This document shows, one piece after another, positions 16,371 to 24,291 of a stretch of 64,000 nucleotides of DNA. Under the pieces are notes generated by a model, which saw only the letters and a program-made list of their open reading frames with translations, made no database searches and had not been told where the DNA came from. Each line of letters begins with the position of its first letter. Positions within the stretch are counted from its first letter, which is position 1. The translations under genes were made by a program, and so were the position numbers. This DNA comes from Arthrobacter_H sp030452125 (GTDB taxonomy: Bacteria > Actinomycetota > Actinomycetes > Actinomycetales > Micrococcaceae), in the NCBI GenBank assembly GCA_052379645.1, contig JBQSYU010000020.1; one strand, written 5' to 3'.

Positions 16371-18548
16371 ATGGCTCCCTTGGCACCACGCAATGCCCTG
16401 GTGGCGCGCCTGAGTTCCGGCGCCACCCGCTTCACCTCACTGACCACCGGTTCGAAGATCGCGCTGGGCTTCCTGGTGGTCATCATCCTGGCCGCGGTCT
16501 TCGCCCCGGTCCTCGCCCCGCACGACCCGCTGCTCTCCGGGATGCCTGCGCAGAAGCCCAGTGCCGAGAACCTCTTCGGCACCGACCGGCTCGGTCGCGA
16601 CATCTTCTCCCGCTTGCTTTACGGCGCCCGTTCCTCGCTGGTCATCGGCCTGGGCTCGGTGGCGTTGGCCCTGCTGGCCGGCGGGCTGCTGGGTTCGCTG
16701 GCGGCCACGAGCAGCAAGGCCACCAACGAAGTCATCATGCGCATCATGGACATGCTCATGGCCTTCCCCGGCAACGCGCTGGCCGCCGCACTGCTGGCCT
16801 CCCTGGGGAACTCCATTCCGGTGATCATCATCGCGATCGCGATCATCTACACCCCGCAGATCGCCCGGGTGGTCCGCGCCAACGTGCTCTCCCAGTGGGA
16901 CGAGGACTACTCCCGCGCGGAACGCGTCATCGGTGCCGGTCGCTTCCACATCCTGATCAAGCACATCATGCGCAATACCGCGGCCCCGGTCCTGGTCTTC
17001 GCCACGGTCATGGTGGCCGACGCGATCATCCTCGAGGCCTCGCTGTCCTTCCTCGGTGCCGGCGTCCAGGACCCCGACCCGTCCTGGGGCAACGTGATCT
17101 CCTACGGGCGCACCCTCGTGCTCAACGGCGCCTGGTGGGCCACCACCTTCGCCGGCCTGGTCATCCTGCTGACCGTCCTGGCATTGAACATCCTCGCCGA
17201 AGGGATGACCGACGCCCTGGTGAACCCGAAGCTGCGTGGCAAGTCCAAGGGCTCCGATACCGCCAGTGTCGAGGTCGAAGCCGCCGGTGACTCCACCGTC
17301 CGCCGTGTCACGGAGGAACTGACCGTCCCCGACGCCGAGGATGACGGTTCCGACGTGCATGACCTCGAAGCCGGCAGCAGCCGTCCGGGGGACCTCTCGG
17401 CAGCCGTCGGCGCCGGAAGCTCCCCCCGTGGGGATGCCGAGGCCGACCGCCGACGCCTGGCCCGGGAACTGGACCGGCTGGCGTCGGTGGAATCCGCCCG
17501 CACCGACCGGCTGCAGCTGGCCGGCGGCGGGACCGATGCCGGCACGGTGCTCGAGGTCAGCAACCTCTCGATCCGCTTCCCGGAACGCTATGGCCGGACC
17601 CGCATCGTGGACAACGTCTCCTTCACCGTCCACGAGGGCGAAACCATGGGCCTGGTCGGGGAATCGGGTTGCGGCAAGTCCATCACCTCGTTGGCGATCA
17701 TGGGCCTGCTGCCGGACAACGCCCGGATCACCGGATCCATCCGCTTCGGCGACCGCGAGCTGCTGCCGGACGACGGAAGGGGTGGAACCCTGGCCGGGGA
17801 TGCCACGGTCTACAAGGGGCTGCGCGGTTCACAGATCGCCATGGTCTACCAGGACGCGTTGTCCTCGCTGAACCCCGCCATGCTCATCAAGGACCAGCTC
17901 GGACAGCTCACCCGCCGCGGCGGCCGGAAGACCCCCGCGGAATTGCTGGAACTGGTCAAGCTGGATCCCTCGCGCACGCTGAAGTCCTATCCGCACGAGC
18001 TCTCCGGAGGCCAGCGCCAACGGGTGCTCATCGCCATGGCACTGTCCCGTTCGCCCAAGCTCGTGGTCTGCGACGAGCCGACGACGGCGCTGGACGTGAC
18101 CGTGCAGAAACAGGTCGTCGATCTGCTCAACGAACTCCGTGAACAGTTGGGGTTCGCCATGGTGTTCGTCAGCCACGACCTGGCCTTGGTGGCCTCGTTG
18201 GCCCACCGGGTCACGGTCATGTATGCCGGCCAGGTGGTCGAATCGGGCCCCGTCAACGCGCTGTTGACGAACCCGACGCACGAATACACCCGGGGCCTGC
18301 TCGGGGCCGTGCTGTCCATCGAATCGGGGGCCGAACGACTCCACCAGATCCCCGGGACCGTGCCGTCCCCGAACGACTTCGGCGAGGGGGACCGGTTCGC
18401 CGACCGCTCCACGCTGCCGGGGGCCGATTCGTCCCGTCAACTGGTCCTGACACCGGTCGGCGGCAACGAGAGCCACCTCTGGGCCAGCCCGCAGGACAGG
18501 GCGCCGGACCCGGCCGCAGGAACCACCACGAAGGGAGTACGGCCATGA
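16371..18548 (+). CDS. Fused ABC permease (DppC type) and ATPase (DppD type)
   Basis: A 725-residue fusion. Residues about 1-290 are a DppC permease (LIILAAVFAPVLAPHDP region, then FGTDRLGRDIFSRLLYGAR and an EAA loop). Residues about 290-385 form a charged, probably disordered linker. Residues about 386-660 are an ATPase with Walker A GESGCGKS, signature LSGGQRQR and Walker B VVCDEPTTALD. The C-terminal oligopeptide-type extension (FADRSTLPG) lacks the cysteines usual in this region. Permease-ATPase fusions of this type occur in actinomycetes. Its stop overlaps the next gene by 4 bp. Confidence 0.9.
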   Translation: MAPLAPRNALVARLSSGATRFTSLTTGSKIALGFLVVIILAAVFAPVLAPHDPLLSGMPAQKPSAENLFGTDRLGRDIFSRLLYGARSSLVIGLGSVALALLAGGLLGSLAATSSKATNEVIMRIMDMLMAFPGNALAAALLASLGNSIPVIIIAIAIIYTPQIARVVRANVLSQWDEDYSRAERVIGAGRFHILIKHIMRNTAAPVLVFATVMVADAIILEASLSFLGAGVQDPDPSWGNVISYGRTLVLNGAWWATTFAGLVILLTVLALNILAEGMTDALVNPKLRGKSKGSDTASVEVEAAGDSTVRRVTEELTVPDAEDDGSDVHDLEAGSSRPGDLSAAVGAGSSPRGDAEADRRRLARELDRLASVESARTDRLQLAGGGTDAGTVLEVSNLSIRFPERYGRTRIVDNVSFTVHEGETMGLVGESGCGKSITSLAIMGLLPDNARITGSIRFGDRELLPDDGRGGTLAGDATVYKGLRGSQIAMVYQDALSSLNPAMLIKDQLGQLTRRGGRKTPAELLELVKLDPSRTLKSYPHELSGGQRQRVLIAMALSRSPKLVVCDEPTTALDVTVQKQVVDLLNELREQLGFAMVFVSHDLALVASLAHRVTVMYAGQVVESGPVNALLTNPTHEYTRGLLGAVLSIESGAERLHQIPGTVPSPNDFGEGDRFADRSTLPGADSSRQLVLTPVGGNESHLWASPQDRAPDPAAGTTTKGVRP

Positions 18549-19366
18549 GCCAGACGGCATCGGAACAGCAGGCCACCCCGGTCATCGAACTGAAGGACCT
18601 GCACGTCCATCACCGGGCCCGTTCCGGCAAGGCGTTCAAACCCTTGATCGTCAAGGCGGTGAACGGCGTGGACTTCACCATCGGCCGCGGTGAGACCGTG
18701 GGCATCGTCGGGGAATCCGGCTGCGGGAAGTCGACACTGGCCAACGTCCTGGTGGGGTTGCAGCCGCCGACCTCCGGGGAGGTGCTTTTCCGTGGGAAGC
18801 CGGCACTGAAACGCAACGCCGCCCTGCGCAAGGAATTCGGGCGCAGCGTCTCGGTCGTCTTCCAGGACCCCTCCACGGCACTGAATGCGCGCATGCAGGT
18901 CCGCGACATCCTGATGGACCCGCTGACCGTGCATGGGATCGGGAGCCTGGCCAGCCGCGGCCGGAAGGCCGCCGAGCTGCTCGAACTGGTGGGCCTGCCG
19001 GCCTCCGCCGGGGCCGCCGTGCCGAACCAACTCTCCGGCGGACAGCGACAGCGGGTGGCCATTGCCCGGGCACTGGCCCTGGACCCGGATGTCATCGTGG
19101 CCGACGAGCCGACCTCGGCCCTGGACGTCTCGGTGCGGGCCCAGGTGCTGAACCTGCTCTCGGACCTGAAGACCGAACTGAACCTGGGCATGGTGTTCAT
19201 CTCCCATGACATCCAAACCGTCCGCTACGTCTCCGACCGGATCTGTGTCATGAATGCCGGGGAGATCGTCGAGCAGGGGCCCGCGGCCCGGGTCTTCGAC
19301 GCCCCGACGAACGACTACACCCGCAAACTGCTCGGCGCGGCCCCCTCGCTGCTCCACGCAGGCTAG
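18545..19366 (+). CDS. ABC transporter ATPase, DppF type
   Basis: The 273-residue ATPase has Walker A GESGCGKSTLANVLVG (about residues 57-72), Q-loop SVVFQDPSTALNAR, signature LSGGQRQR, Walker B VIVADEPTSALD and the switch His in FISHDIQTV. It pairs with the ATPase half of the fusion protein to form the asymmetric nucleotide-binding dimer. It is shorter than many DppF proteins and ends soon after DYTRKLLGAAPS. The ATGA overlap with the upstream gene implies coupled translation. Confidence 0.9.
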   Translation: MSQTASEQQATPVIELKDLHVHHRARSGKAFKPLIVKAVNGVDFTIGRGETVGIVGESGCGKSTLANVLVGLQPPTSGEVLFRGKPALKRNAALRKEFGRSVSVVFQDPSTALNARMQVRDILMDPLTVHGIGSLASRGRKAAELLELVGLPASAGAAVPNQLSGGQRQRVAIARALALDPDVIVADEPTSALDVSVRAQVLNLLSDLKTELNLGMVFISHDIQTVRYVSDRICVMNAGEIVEQGPAARVFDAPTNDYTRKLLGAAPSLLHAG

Positions 19367-19393
19367 CCGGGCCCGTTCCCGCCAGCCGAGACC

Positions 19394-19413
19394 GGCGGCC
19401 GGTTCCGGCCGCC
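19394..19413 (+). terminator. Short hairpin between dppF-like gene and nanA
   Basis: GGCGGCCGG (19394-19402) and its complement CCGGCCGCC (19405-19413) with a TT loop, but no U-tract, between the transporter and the enzyme genes. It may reduce readthrough or stabilise the upstream message. Confidence 0.4.
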
Positions 19414-19460
19414 ACCGATAAATTTCCCTCCAGTATCAAGCAGAACAGGAAACGCATTCC

Positions 19461-20402
19461 GTGACCGCAACATCGTCAGCACCCACCCGCACCTACTCCG
19501 GGGTCATCCCGCCGGTCGTCACCCCGCGCACCTCGGACGGGGCGATCGACACGGCCTCCCTGGAACGGGTCGTGGACCACCTGATCGACGGCGGGGTCTC
19601 CGGTCTGTTCGTCCTGGGCTCCTCCGGGGAGGTCCCGTACCTGACCAATGACGAGCGTGAGCTGGTCATGACCACCATTTCCGCCCGCAACAACGGACGG
19701 GTTCCACTGCTGGCCGGTGCCAGCGAACAGACCACCAACCGTGTCATCAACGAAGGCCTGCGCATGATCGAACTCGGGGCCGACGCCCTGGTCGTCACGA
19801 CGCCGTTCTACGCGTTGTCCAACGCCGCCGAGATCGAAGACCACTTCCGTGCGGTGAAGAAGGCGACCGGGGTGGATCTCTTCGCCTACGACGTGCCGGT
19901 GCGCACCCACGCCAAGCTACCCCTGGACGTGGCGATCCGCCTGGCCGAGGACGGGGTCATCGTCGGGGTGAAGGATTCCTCCGGTGACGACGTGGCCTGC
20001 CGCCGCCTGCTGCTGGCCACCGCCCATATCGAAGGGTTCTGTGTCTTCACCGGACACGAGGTGGTGGTCGACGGGGCCTTGCTCGGCGGCGCCCACGGCG
20101 TCGTGCCCGGACTGGGCAACGTTGATCCGGCCGGATACCGGCGGATGTTCGATGCCGCCACGGCCGGGGACTGGTCGGCGGTCCGCGCCGAGCAGGACCG
20201 CCTGGCGAACCTGTTTGAGATCGCCTTCACCCCCGACTCCACCCGTGTCTCGGGCGGGGCCTCCGGACTGGGCTCCTTCAAGACCGCGCTGGTCCTGCTC
20301 GGGATCATCGAATCCAACACCATGAGCGTGCCCATGGCTTCGTTGAACGACGACGAAAGCCAGGCCATCGCCGCAATCCTGCGCCGGGCCGGATTGCTCT
20401 GA
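19461..20402 (+). CDS. nanA: Dihydrodipicolinate-synthase-family aldolase, probable N-acetylneuraminate lyase
   Basis: A 313-residue TIM-barrel aldolase of the DapA/NanA family: GVIPPVVTP at the N-terminus, FVLGSSGEVPYLT for the carboxylate-binding loop, YDVP in place of the usual YNxP tyrosine motif, and the Schiff-base lysine in VIVGVKDSSGD. Family members cleave or condense pyruvate with different aldehydes. Location beside nanE and nagB supports cleavage of N-acetylneuraminate to N-acetylmannosamine and pyruvate. Substrate assignment is by context. GTG start; an AGGA-like site precedes it. Confidence 0.75.
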   Translation: MTATSSAPTRTYSGVIPPVVTPRTSDGAIDTASLERVVDHLIDGGVSGLFVLGSSGEVPYLTNDERELVMTTISARNNGRVPLLAGASEQTTNRVINEGLRMIELGADALVVTTPFYALSNAAEIEDHFRAVKKATGVDLFAYDVPVRTHAKLPLDVAIRLAEDGVIVGVKDSSGDDVACRRLLLATAHIEGFCVFTGHEVVVDGALLGGAHGVVPGLGNVDPAGYRRMFDAATAGDWSAVRAEQDRLANLFEIAFTPDSTRVSGGASGLGSFKTALVLLGIIESNTMSVPMASLNDDESQAIAAILRRAGLL

Positions 20403-20551
20403 TCCGCAGCCGGCGGATATCCGCCGGTTCATGCACCGGCCGGAGGACCCGCCGGGTTCCCGTCCGCATCCCCAGCGTGGAAGAATGCGGACGGGACCGG
20501 CAGGCCCCGCAGTCGTCGCCCCGAAGCACCTCCGCACAGAAGGACCGCAGC

Positions 20552-21250
20552 ATGTCGCCCGAAGATTTCCTCTCCACCGTCCACGGGCGCCTGATCGTCT
20601 CCGCCCAGGCCTATCCCGGCGAACCGCTGCGCAACCCCCAGGCCATGGCACAGATGGCGGCCTCGGCGGTCGCCGGCGGGGCCGCGGCCGTGAGGGTCCA
20701 GGGCCTGGCCGACATCCAATTCACCCGGTCCGCCGTCGAGGTCCCGGTCATCGGCTTGTGGAAGGACGGGACCACAGGGGTCTTCATCACCCCCACGGCC
20801 CACCACGCCCTGGCGGTGGCCTCCGCCGGAGCCCACGTCGTGGCCCTCGACGGGACCCGCCGCCCCCGCCCCGACGGACTGACATTGGCACAGACCATCG
20901 CCCGGGTGCATGCGGAGACCCCGGCCCTGGTCATGGCCGACTGCGGGTCCTTGGACGATGCCCGAGCCGCCGTCGAGGCGGGGGCCGACCTCATCGGCAC
21001 CACCCTGGCCGGCTATACGGACGAACGCCCGAAGACCGACGGACCCGACCTGCAGCTGCTGGCCGCGATCGCCGACGCAGGACTCGGGGCGCCGTTGGTG
21101 GCCGAGGGGCGCATCCACACCCCGGCGCAGGCCCGGGCGGCCCTCGACACGGGGGCCCACGCCGTCGTGGTGGGAACGGCCATCACCCATCCGACCAGCA
21201 TCACCGGCTGGTTCGACGCCGCCCTTCCCCCAAACGGACCCCGATCATGA
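20552..21250 (+). CDS. nanE: N-acylglucosamine-6-phosphate 2-epimerase
   Basis: The 232-residue TIM-barrel protein shows NanE features: LIVSAQAYPGEPLRNP, VRVQGLADI, PVIGLWKDG, VALDGTRRPRP, VMADCGSLDDA, GTTLAGYTDE and VAEGRIHTPAQA. It interconverts N-acetylmannosamine-6-phosphate and N-acetylglucosamine-6-phosphate. I chose the ATG at 20552 after AGGACC; upstream codons are not family-like. Its TGA overlaps an in-frame upstream ATG of the nagB gene. The kinase that would supply its substrate is not encoded nearby. Confidence 0.92.
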   Translation: MSPEDFLSTVHGRLIVSAQAYPGEPLRNPQAMAQMAASAVAGGAAAVRVQGLADIQFTRSAVEVPVIGLWKDGTTGVFITPTAHHALAVASAGAHVVALDGTRRPRPDGLTLAQTIARVHAETPALVMADCGSLDDARAAVEAGADLIGTTLAGYTDERPKTDGPDLQLLAAIADAGLGAPLVAEGRIHTPAQARAALDTGAHAVVVGTAITHPTSITGWFDAALPPNGPRS

Positions 21251-21276
21251 GCCCCACCGCAGCAGAAGGAGACCAC

Positions 21277-22035
21277 ATGGCCAGCAGCCTCAAGCATCCG
21301 AACGCACGCATCCTCATCGGGGAGGACGCCGAGGAAACCGGCCGTCTGGCCGCCCAGGTGCTTCTGGATGTGGTCACCACCGACCCGGCGGCAGTGATCG
21401 GCCTGGCCACGGGGTCCTCCCCCTTGCCGCTCTATTCCGCCCTGGCGGCCTCCGGCGCCGATTTCTCGGCGGTCTCGGGGTTCGCCCTCGACGAGTATCT
21501 CGGGTTGCCCGAGGGGCATCCGCAGTCCTATGCGGAAGTGGTGCGCACCGAGGTCACCGAACCATTGGGACTGGATCCGGCGCTGGTGCACACTCCGGAT
21601 CCGCAGGGCGAGGACCACGCGGCCCGCGCGGCGGCCTACGACGCGGCCATCGCGGCGGCCGGAGGGATCGACGTGCAGATCCTGGGCATTGGATCAAATG
21701 GCCATATCGGATTCAACGAGCCCGGGTCCGCCTTCGACTCGCGGACCCGTGTGGTGCCGCTGGCCGAGAGGACCCGGCAGGATAATGCCCGCTTCTTCGG
21801 ATCGTTGGCGGAAGTCCCGGACCAATGCGTCACCCAGGGGATCGGCACGATCTTCGAGGCCCGGCATCTGCTGCTGATCGCCCACGGCGCGCATAAGGCC
21901 GACGCCGTCCGACTGGCCCTGGAAGGACCGGTGGGCGAGCAGTTCCCGGCCTCGGTGATCCAGCGCCATCCCCAGGTCACCGTGGTACTGGATCGGGAAG
22001 CCGCGGCCCGACTGGGGCAGCGGGCAAGCGACTAG
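21277..22035 (+). CDS. nagB: Glucosamine-6-phosphate deaminase
   Basis: A 252-residue protein with the NagB motifs IGLATGSSPLPLY, FALDEYLGLP (catalytic Asp-Glu-Tyr), ILGIGSNGHIGFNEPGS (catalytic His) and a Ser/Lys-rich C-terminus. It converts glucosamine-6-phosphate to fructose-6-phosphate and ammonia, the last step of amino-sugar entry to glycolysis. The chosen ATG at 21277 follows AGAAGGAG; an earlier in-frame ATG at 21247 overlaps the nanE stop and is possible. nagA (deacetylase) is not in the window. Confidence 0.94.
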   Translation: MASSLKHPNARILIGEDAEETGRLAAQVLLDVVTTDPAAVIGLATGSSPLPLYSALAASGADFSAVSGFALDEYLGLPEGHPQSYAEVVRTEVTEPLGLDPALVHTPDPQGEDHAARAAAYDAAIAAAGGIDVQILGIGSNGHIGFNEPGSAFDSRTRVVPLAERTRQDNARFFGSLAEVPDQCVTQGIGTIFEARHLLLIAHGAHKADAVRLALEGPVGEQFPASVIQRHPQVTVVLDREAAARLGQRASD

Positions 22036-22045
22036 ACGCGGACGG

Positions 22046-22071
22046 CCCGTCCGGCCTGGGGGCCGGACGGG
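22046..22071. terminator. Bidirectional hairpin between nagB and the heptad-repeat gene
   Basis: CCCGTCCGGCC (22046-22056), loop TGGG, and GGCCGGACGGG (22061-22071) lie between two convergent genes. Confidence 0.7.
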
Positions 22072-22077
22072 GTCCTC

Positions 22078-23973
22078 CTAGCGGCCCAGGTGCCGGCGTG
22101 CCCGCAGGAGCAGGACGGCGGGGATCGCCAAGAGCAACAGCGGGAGCAACAGCAACAGGCCCTTCGGTGAGGTGACGATCGAGTCGGCGGAAACCGCGTT
22201 GGTGGATCCACGCAACTCCTCAGTCCCGCCGGCCAGTTCGGTCGAGCCGGAGAACAGTTCCGCGGTGCCGTCGGAGAGCTTCGTGTTGCCGTCGGCCAAT
22301 TCGCCGGCCCCGTCATCGACCTTGCCGATGCCGGCCTGCAGGGTCTTCGACCCGGTATCGAGCTTGCCCAGGCCATCGCCGAGCTGGCCGGTGCCGGCCA
22401 CCAGGCGTTCGGCCCCGGCATCGAGCTTGCCGGCCCCTGCGGCGAGCTTGCCGTTGCCCACGGCCAGTTCCCCGGCCCCATCACGGATCTTCACCGACCC
22501 TGCGGCGGCCTCCTCGGCACCGCTCACCAGATCGGGGGTCTTGCGGGCCAACTCGCTGGTCCCCTTATGGAGCTTGATGGAACCGGCGCCGAGTGCCTGG
22601 TTGCCCTCGGCGAGCTCCGAGGCCCCGGCCGCGACCCGGACGGACCCGGCGGAGAGCTTGTCGGCCCCCTTGGCGAGTTCCCCGGCGCCGGTAGCCAGTG
22701 CGGCATTGCCGGTGTCCAGTTTTTTGGCGCCCTTGTTGAGCTTGCCGGCACCGGTGGCCAGGGCGGCGTTGCCCTTGGCCAGCTTGGCGGCCCCCTGGTT
22801 GAGCTTGCCGGCACCGGTGGCCAAGGCGGCATTGCCCTTGGCCAATTCGGCGGCACCGTCGTTCAGCCGGTTGGCGCCGTTGTCGATCTCGCTCAGTCCC
22901 GCATACAGGCGGGCCGTCCCGTCCTTGAGCTCATCGGTTCCTGCGGCGAGTTCGCCATTGCCGGCAGCGATTTTCTGGGCCCCGTCATTGAGTTCCTTCA
23001 GCTGCGCCTTCAGCAGCCCCAGCGGGACCGCGCCCTGCGGTCCGTTGGCGGCATCGAGAAGTTTCTGCGTCCCGGCAGCCAGTTCAGCCGAACCATCGGC
23101 CAACTCGTGGGCGCCGGGGGCGGCCTCGGCCGTGCCTTCCTTCAACTGGGCGCTGCCGGCGAGGGCTTCCCCGGTGCCGGCGGTGAGCTTCTTGGCCCCT
23201 GCCGAGAGTTCATTGGCTCCGGTCGAGGCCTTCTGGGCGCCGGTGTTCAGTTCCTTGGTGCCCGCGGAGAGTTCATTGGCGCCGGTCGAGGCCTTCTGGG
23301 CGCCGGTATGCAGTTCCTTGGTGCCCGCAGAGAGCTCGGTGGAACCGGCGGCGGCCTTCTTGGCGCCGGCCTTCAGCTCCTGGGCCCCGTCGCCGAGCTT
23401 CTGGCCCCCGTCGCCGAGCTTAGTGGCCCCGGCGTCGAGTTCGTCCGCGCCGGCGGCGGCCTTCTTGGTGCCGTCGACCAGCTTCACGGCGCCGTCGTCG
23501 AGCTTCTTGGCCGCGCGGTCGGCGCGGCCGGCACCGGCGGCGACCTTCTGGGATCCGACGGCCAGGCGTTTGCCGCCGTCGGAGAGCTTCGTGGCCCCCT
23601 GGGCGGCCGTTCCTGCCCCCGTGGCCAGTTCGCCGGTGCCCGAGTGCAGTTCCTTGGCCCCGTCGTCCAGCTCCCCGGCGCCGTTGGAGGCGGTGCTGAT
23701 GCCCTTGGAGAGCTTTGCTGCGCCGTCGTCGAGCTCCCCGGTGCCGTCGTGGAGCTTGATGGCACCGCTGGCAGCACGGGTGGCCCCGTTGTTCAGTTCG
23801 CTGATGCCGGATTGGGCCTGGCCCATTCCGTTGTCCAGTTTGGAGGCCCCGGTGGCCACCTGGCTCGAATAGATGACGTAGAACGCCAGGACGGCCACCA
23901 GGAACAGGCCCAGCAGGACGGTGATGATGGTGTGCATCAGCGAATGCTGCTTGGCAGCGTGATGAGCATGCAT
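22078..23973 (-). CDS. Membrane-anchored xxxLxxG heptad-repeat protein
   Basis: A 631-residue protein of very unusual composition. A short cytoplasmic N-terminus is followed by one membrane helix (residues about 14-36), then roughly 540 residues made almost entirely of seven-residue units with Leu and Gly at fixed positions, then a C-terminal membrane helix (LLLLLPLLLLAIPAVLLL) and a basic end. The heptads match the family seen in the extracellular part of YhgE/Pip and MmpL-like proteins, but the permease domains of those proteins are absent. A non-heptad hinge (GPQGAVPLG, about residues 305-320) divides the repeats into two arms of about 265 residues. Runs of 21-residue repeats show recent expansion. 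ATG at 23971-23973 follows GAGGAGA. Function unknown. Confidence 0.85.
   Translation of the reverse strand: MHAHHAAKQHSLMHTIITVLLGLFLVAVLAFYVIYSSQVATGASKLDNGMGQAQSGISELNNGATRAASGAIKLHDGTGELDDGAAKLSKGISTASNGAGELDDGAKELHSGTGELATGAGTAAQGATKLSDGGKRLAVGSQKVAAGAGRADRAAKKLDDGAVKLVDGTKKAAAGADELDAGATKLGDGGQKLGDGAQELKAGAKKAAAGSTELSAGTKELHTGAQKASTGANELSAGTKELNTGAQKASTGANELSAGAKKLTAGTGEALAGSAQLKEGTAEAAPGAHELADGSAELAAGTQKLLDAANGPQGAVPLGLLKAQLKELNDGAQKIAAGNGELAAGTDELKDGTARLYAGLSEIDNGANRLNDGAAELAKGNAALATGAGKLNQGAAKLAKGNAALATGAGKLNKGAKKLDTGNAALATGAGELAKGADKLSAGSVRVAAGASELAEGNQALGAGSIKLHKGTSELARKTPDLVSGAEEAAAGSVKIRDGAGELAVGNGKLAAGAGKLDAGAERLVAGTGQLGDGLGKLDTGSKTLQAGIGKVDDGAGELADGNTKLSDGTAELFSGSTELAGGTEELRGSTNAVSADSIVTSPKGLLLLLPLLLLAIPAVLLLRARRHLGR
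22673..22861 (-). repeat. 63-bp tandem repeats inside the heptad gene (C-terminal arm)
   Basis: Three consecutive 63-bp units start at 22673, 22736 and 22799. The second and third are nearly identical; each encodes three heptads of the type LAKGNAALATGAGKLNQG. The period is a multiple of 21, so copy-number change keeps the frame and the heptad phase. Confidence 0.85.
23204..23392 (-). repeat. 63-bp tandem repeats inside the heptad gene (N-terminal arm)
   Basis: Units start at 23204, 23267 and 23330, each encoding three heptads of the type ELSAGTKELNTGAQKASTGAN. The first two are nearly identical, the third has diverged. Confidence 0.82.
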
Positions 23974-24291
23974 GCGTCTCCTCGAAGAGGTCGGATCGGG
24001 CTGGCCGGCCCAGCACCGTTCGGCATGGTGCCGCTGCGTGCTGGCCGGATCCAGTAACCGGATGGATTGGTCCGCGATGCCTCACCGGGTGGAAGGCGAT
24101 CGCGGTGGCCCGAGCGGTGGATTTACGCAGCGGACAAACGTCGTTGGTTGTGACCTGCCTTACATTGAACCTACTGTCCGGTAGCTTTTCAAGGGGTTCG
24201 TGGAAAAAATCTACGAATCAGTAACAAAGTGCTGCCGCGAGCTCGACGCCGTAGCCTTCCGCCTCGCCGGGGTGCGCCTACACTGGTGATC
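23974..24291. other. 318-bp divergent intergenic region with a promoter-spacer palindrome
   Basis: No gene is visible. The notable element is CTAC-TGTCCG-GTAG at 24171-24184, which lies exactly in the 17-bp spacer of a minus-strand promoter (TTGAAA at 24192-24187, TTCAAT at 24169-24164) pointing to the heptad-repeat gene. The 190 bases between that promoter and the start codon would be a long leader; I see no small ORF or riboswitch pattern I recognise in it. A 20-bp stretch near 24001-24045 contains repeated GCCGG words only. Confidence 0.5.
24164..24192 (-). promoter_or_regulatory. Promoter of the heptad-repeat gene with operator-like palindrome in the spacer
   Basis: TTGAAA, 17 bp, TTCAAT on the minus strand; the spacer holds the palindrome CTAC-N6-GTAG. 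A plus-strand -35 like TTGAAC (24165-24170) overlaps, so the same operator could also act on the uvrA-like gene. The repressor is unknown; no tetR is adjacent. Confidence 0.45.

Noticed and set aside
20431..21276. Long N-terminal extension of NagB covering nanE
   Set aside because: The extension is an off-frame reading of nanE, Pro/Arg-rich. The real NagB begins at the ATG at 21277 (or possibly 21247) with a strong ribosome-binding site.
22673..22861. Regular repeats that might be a CRISPR array
   Set aside because: The repeat period is a coding 63 bp with no unrelated spacers, in frame with the heptads; no cas genes are present.
22172..23872. A 566-residue open frame antisense to the heptad-repeat gene, and a long plus-strand frame overlapping it
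   Set aside because: The periodic, GC-rich heptad codons on the minus strand leave other frames free of stops. The antisense product is a Pro/Ser/Ala repeat with no family likeness or ribosome-binding site.
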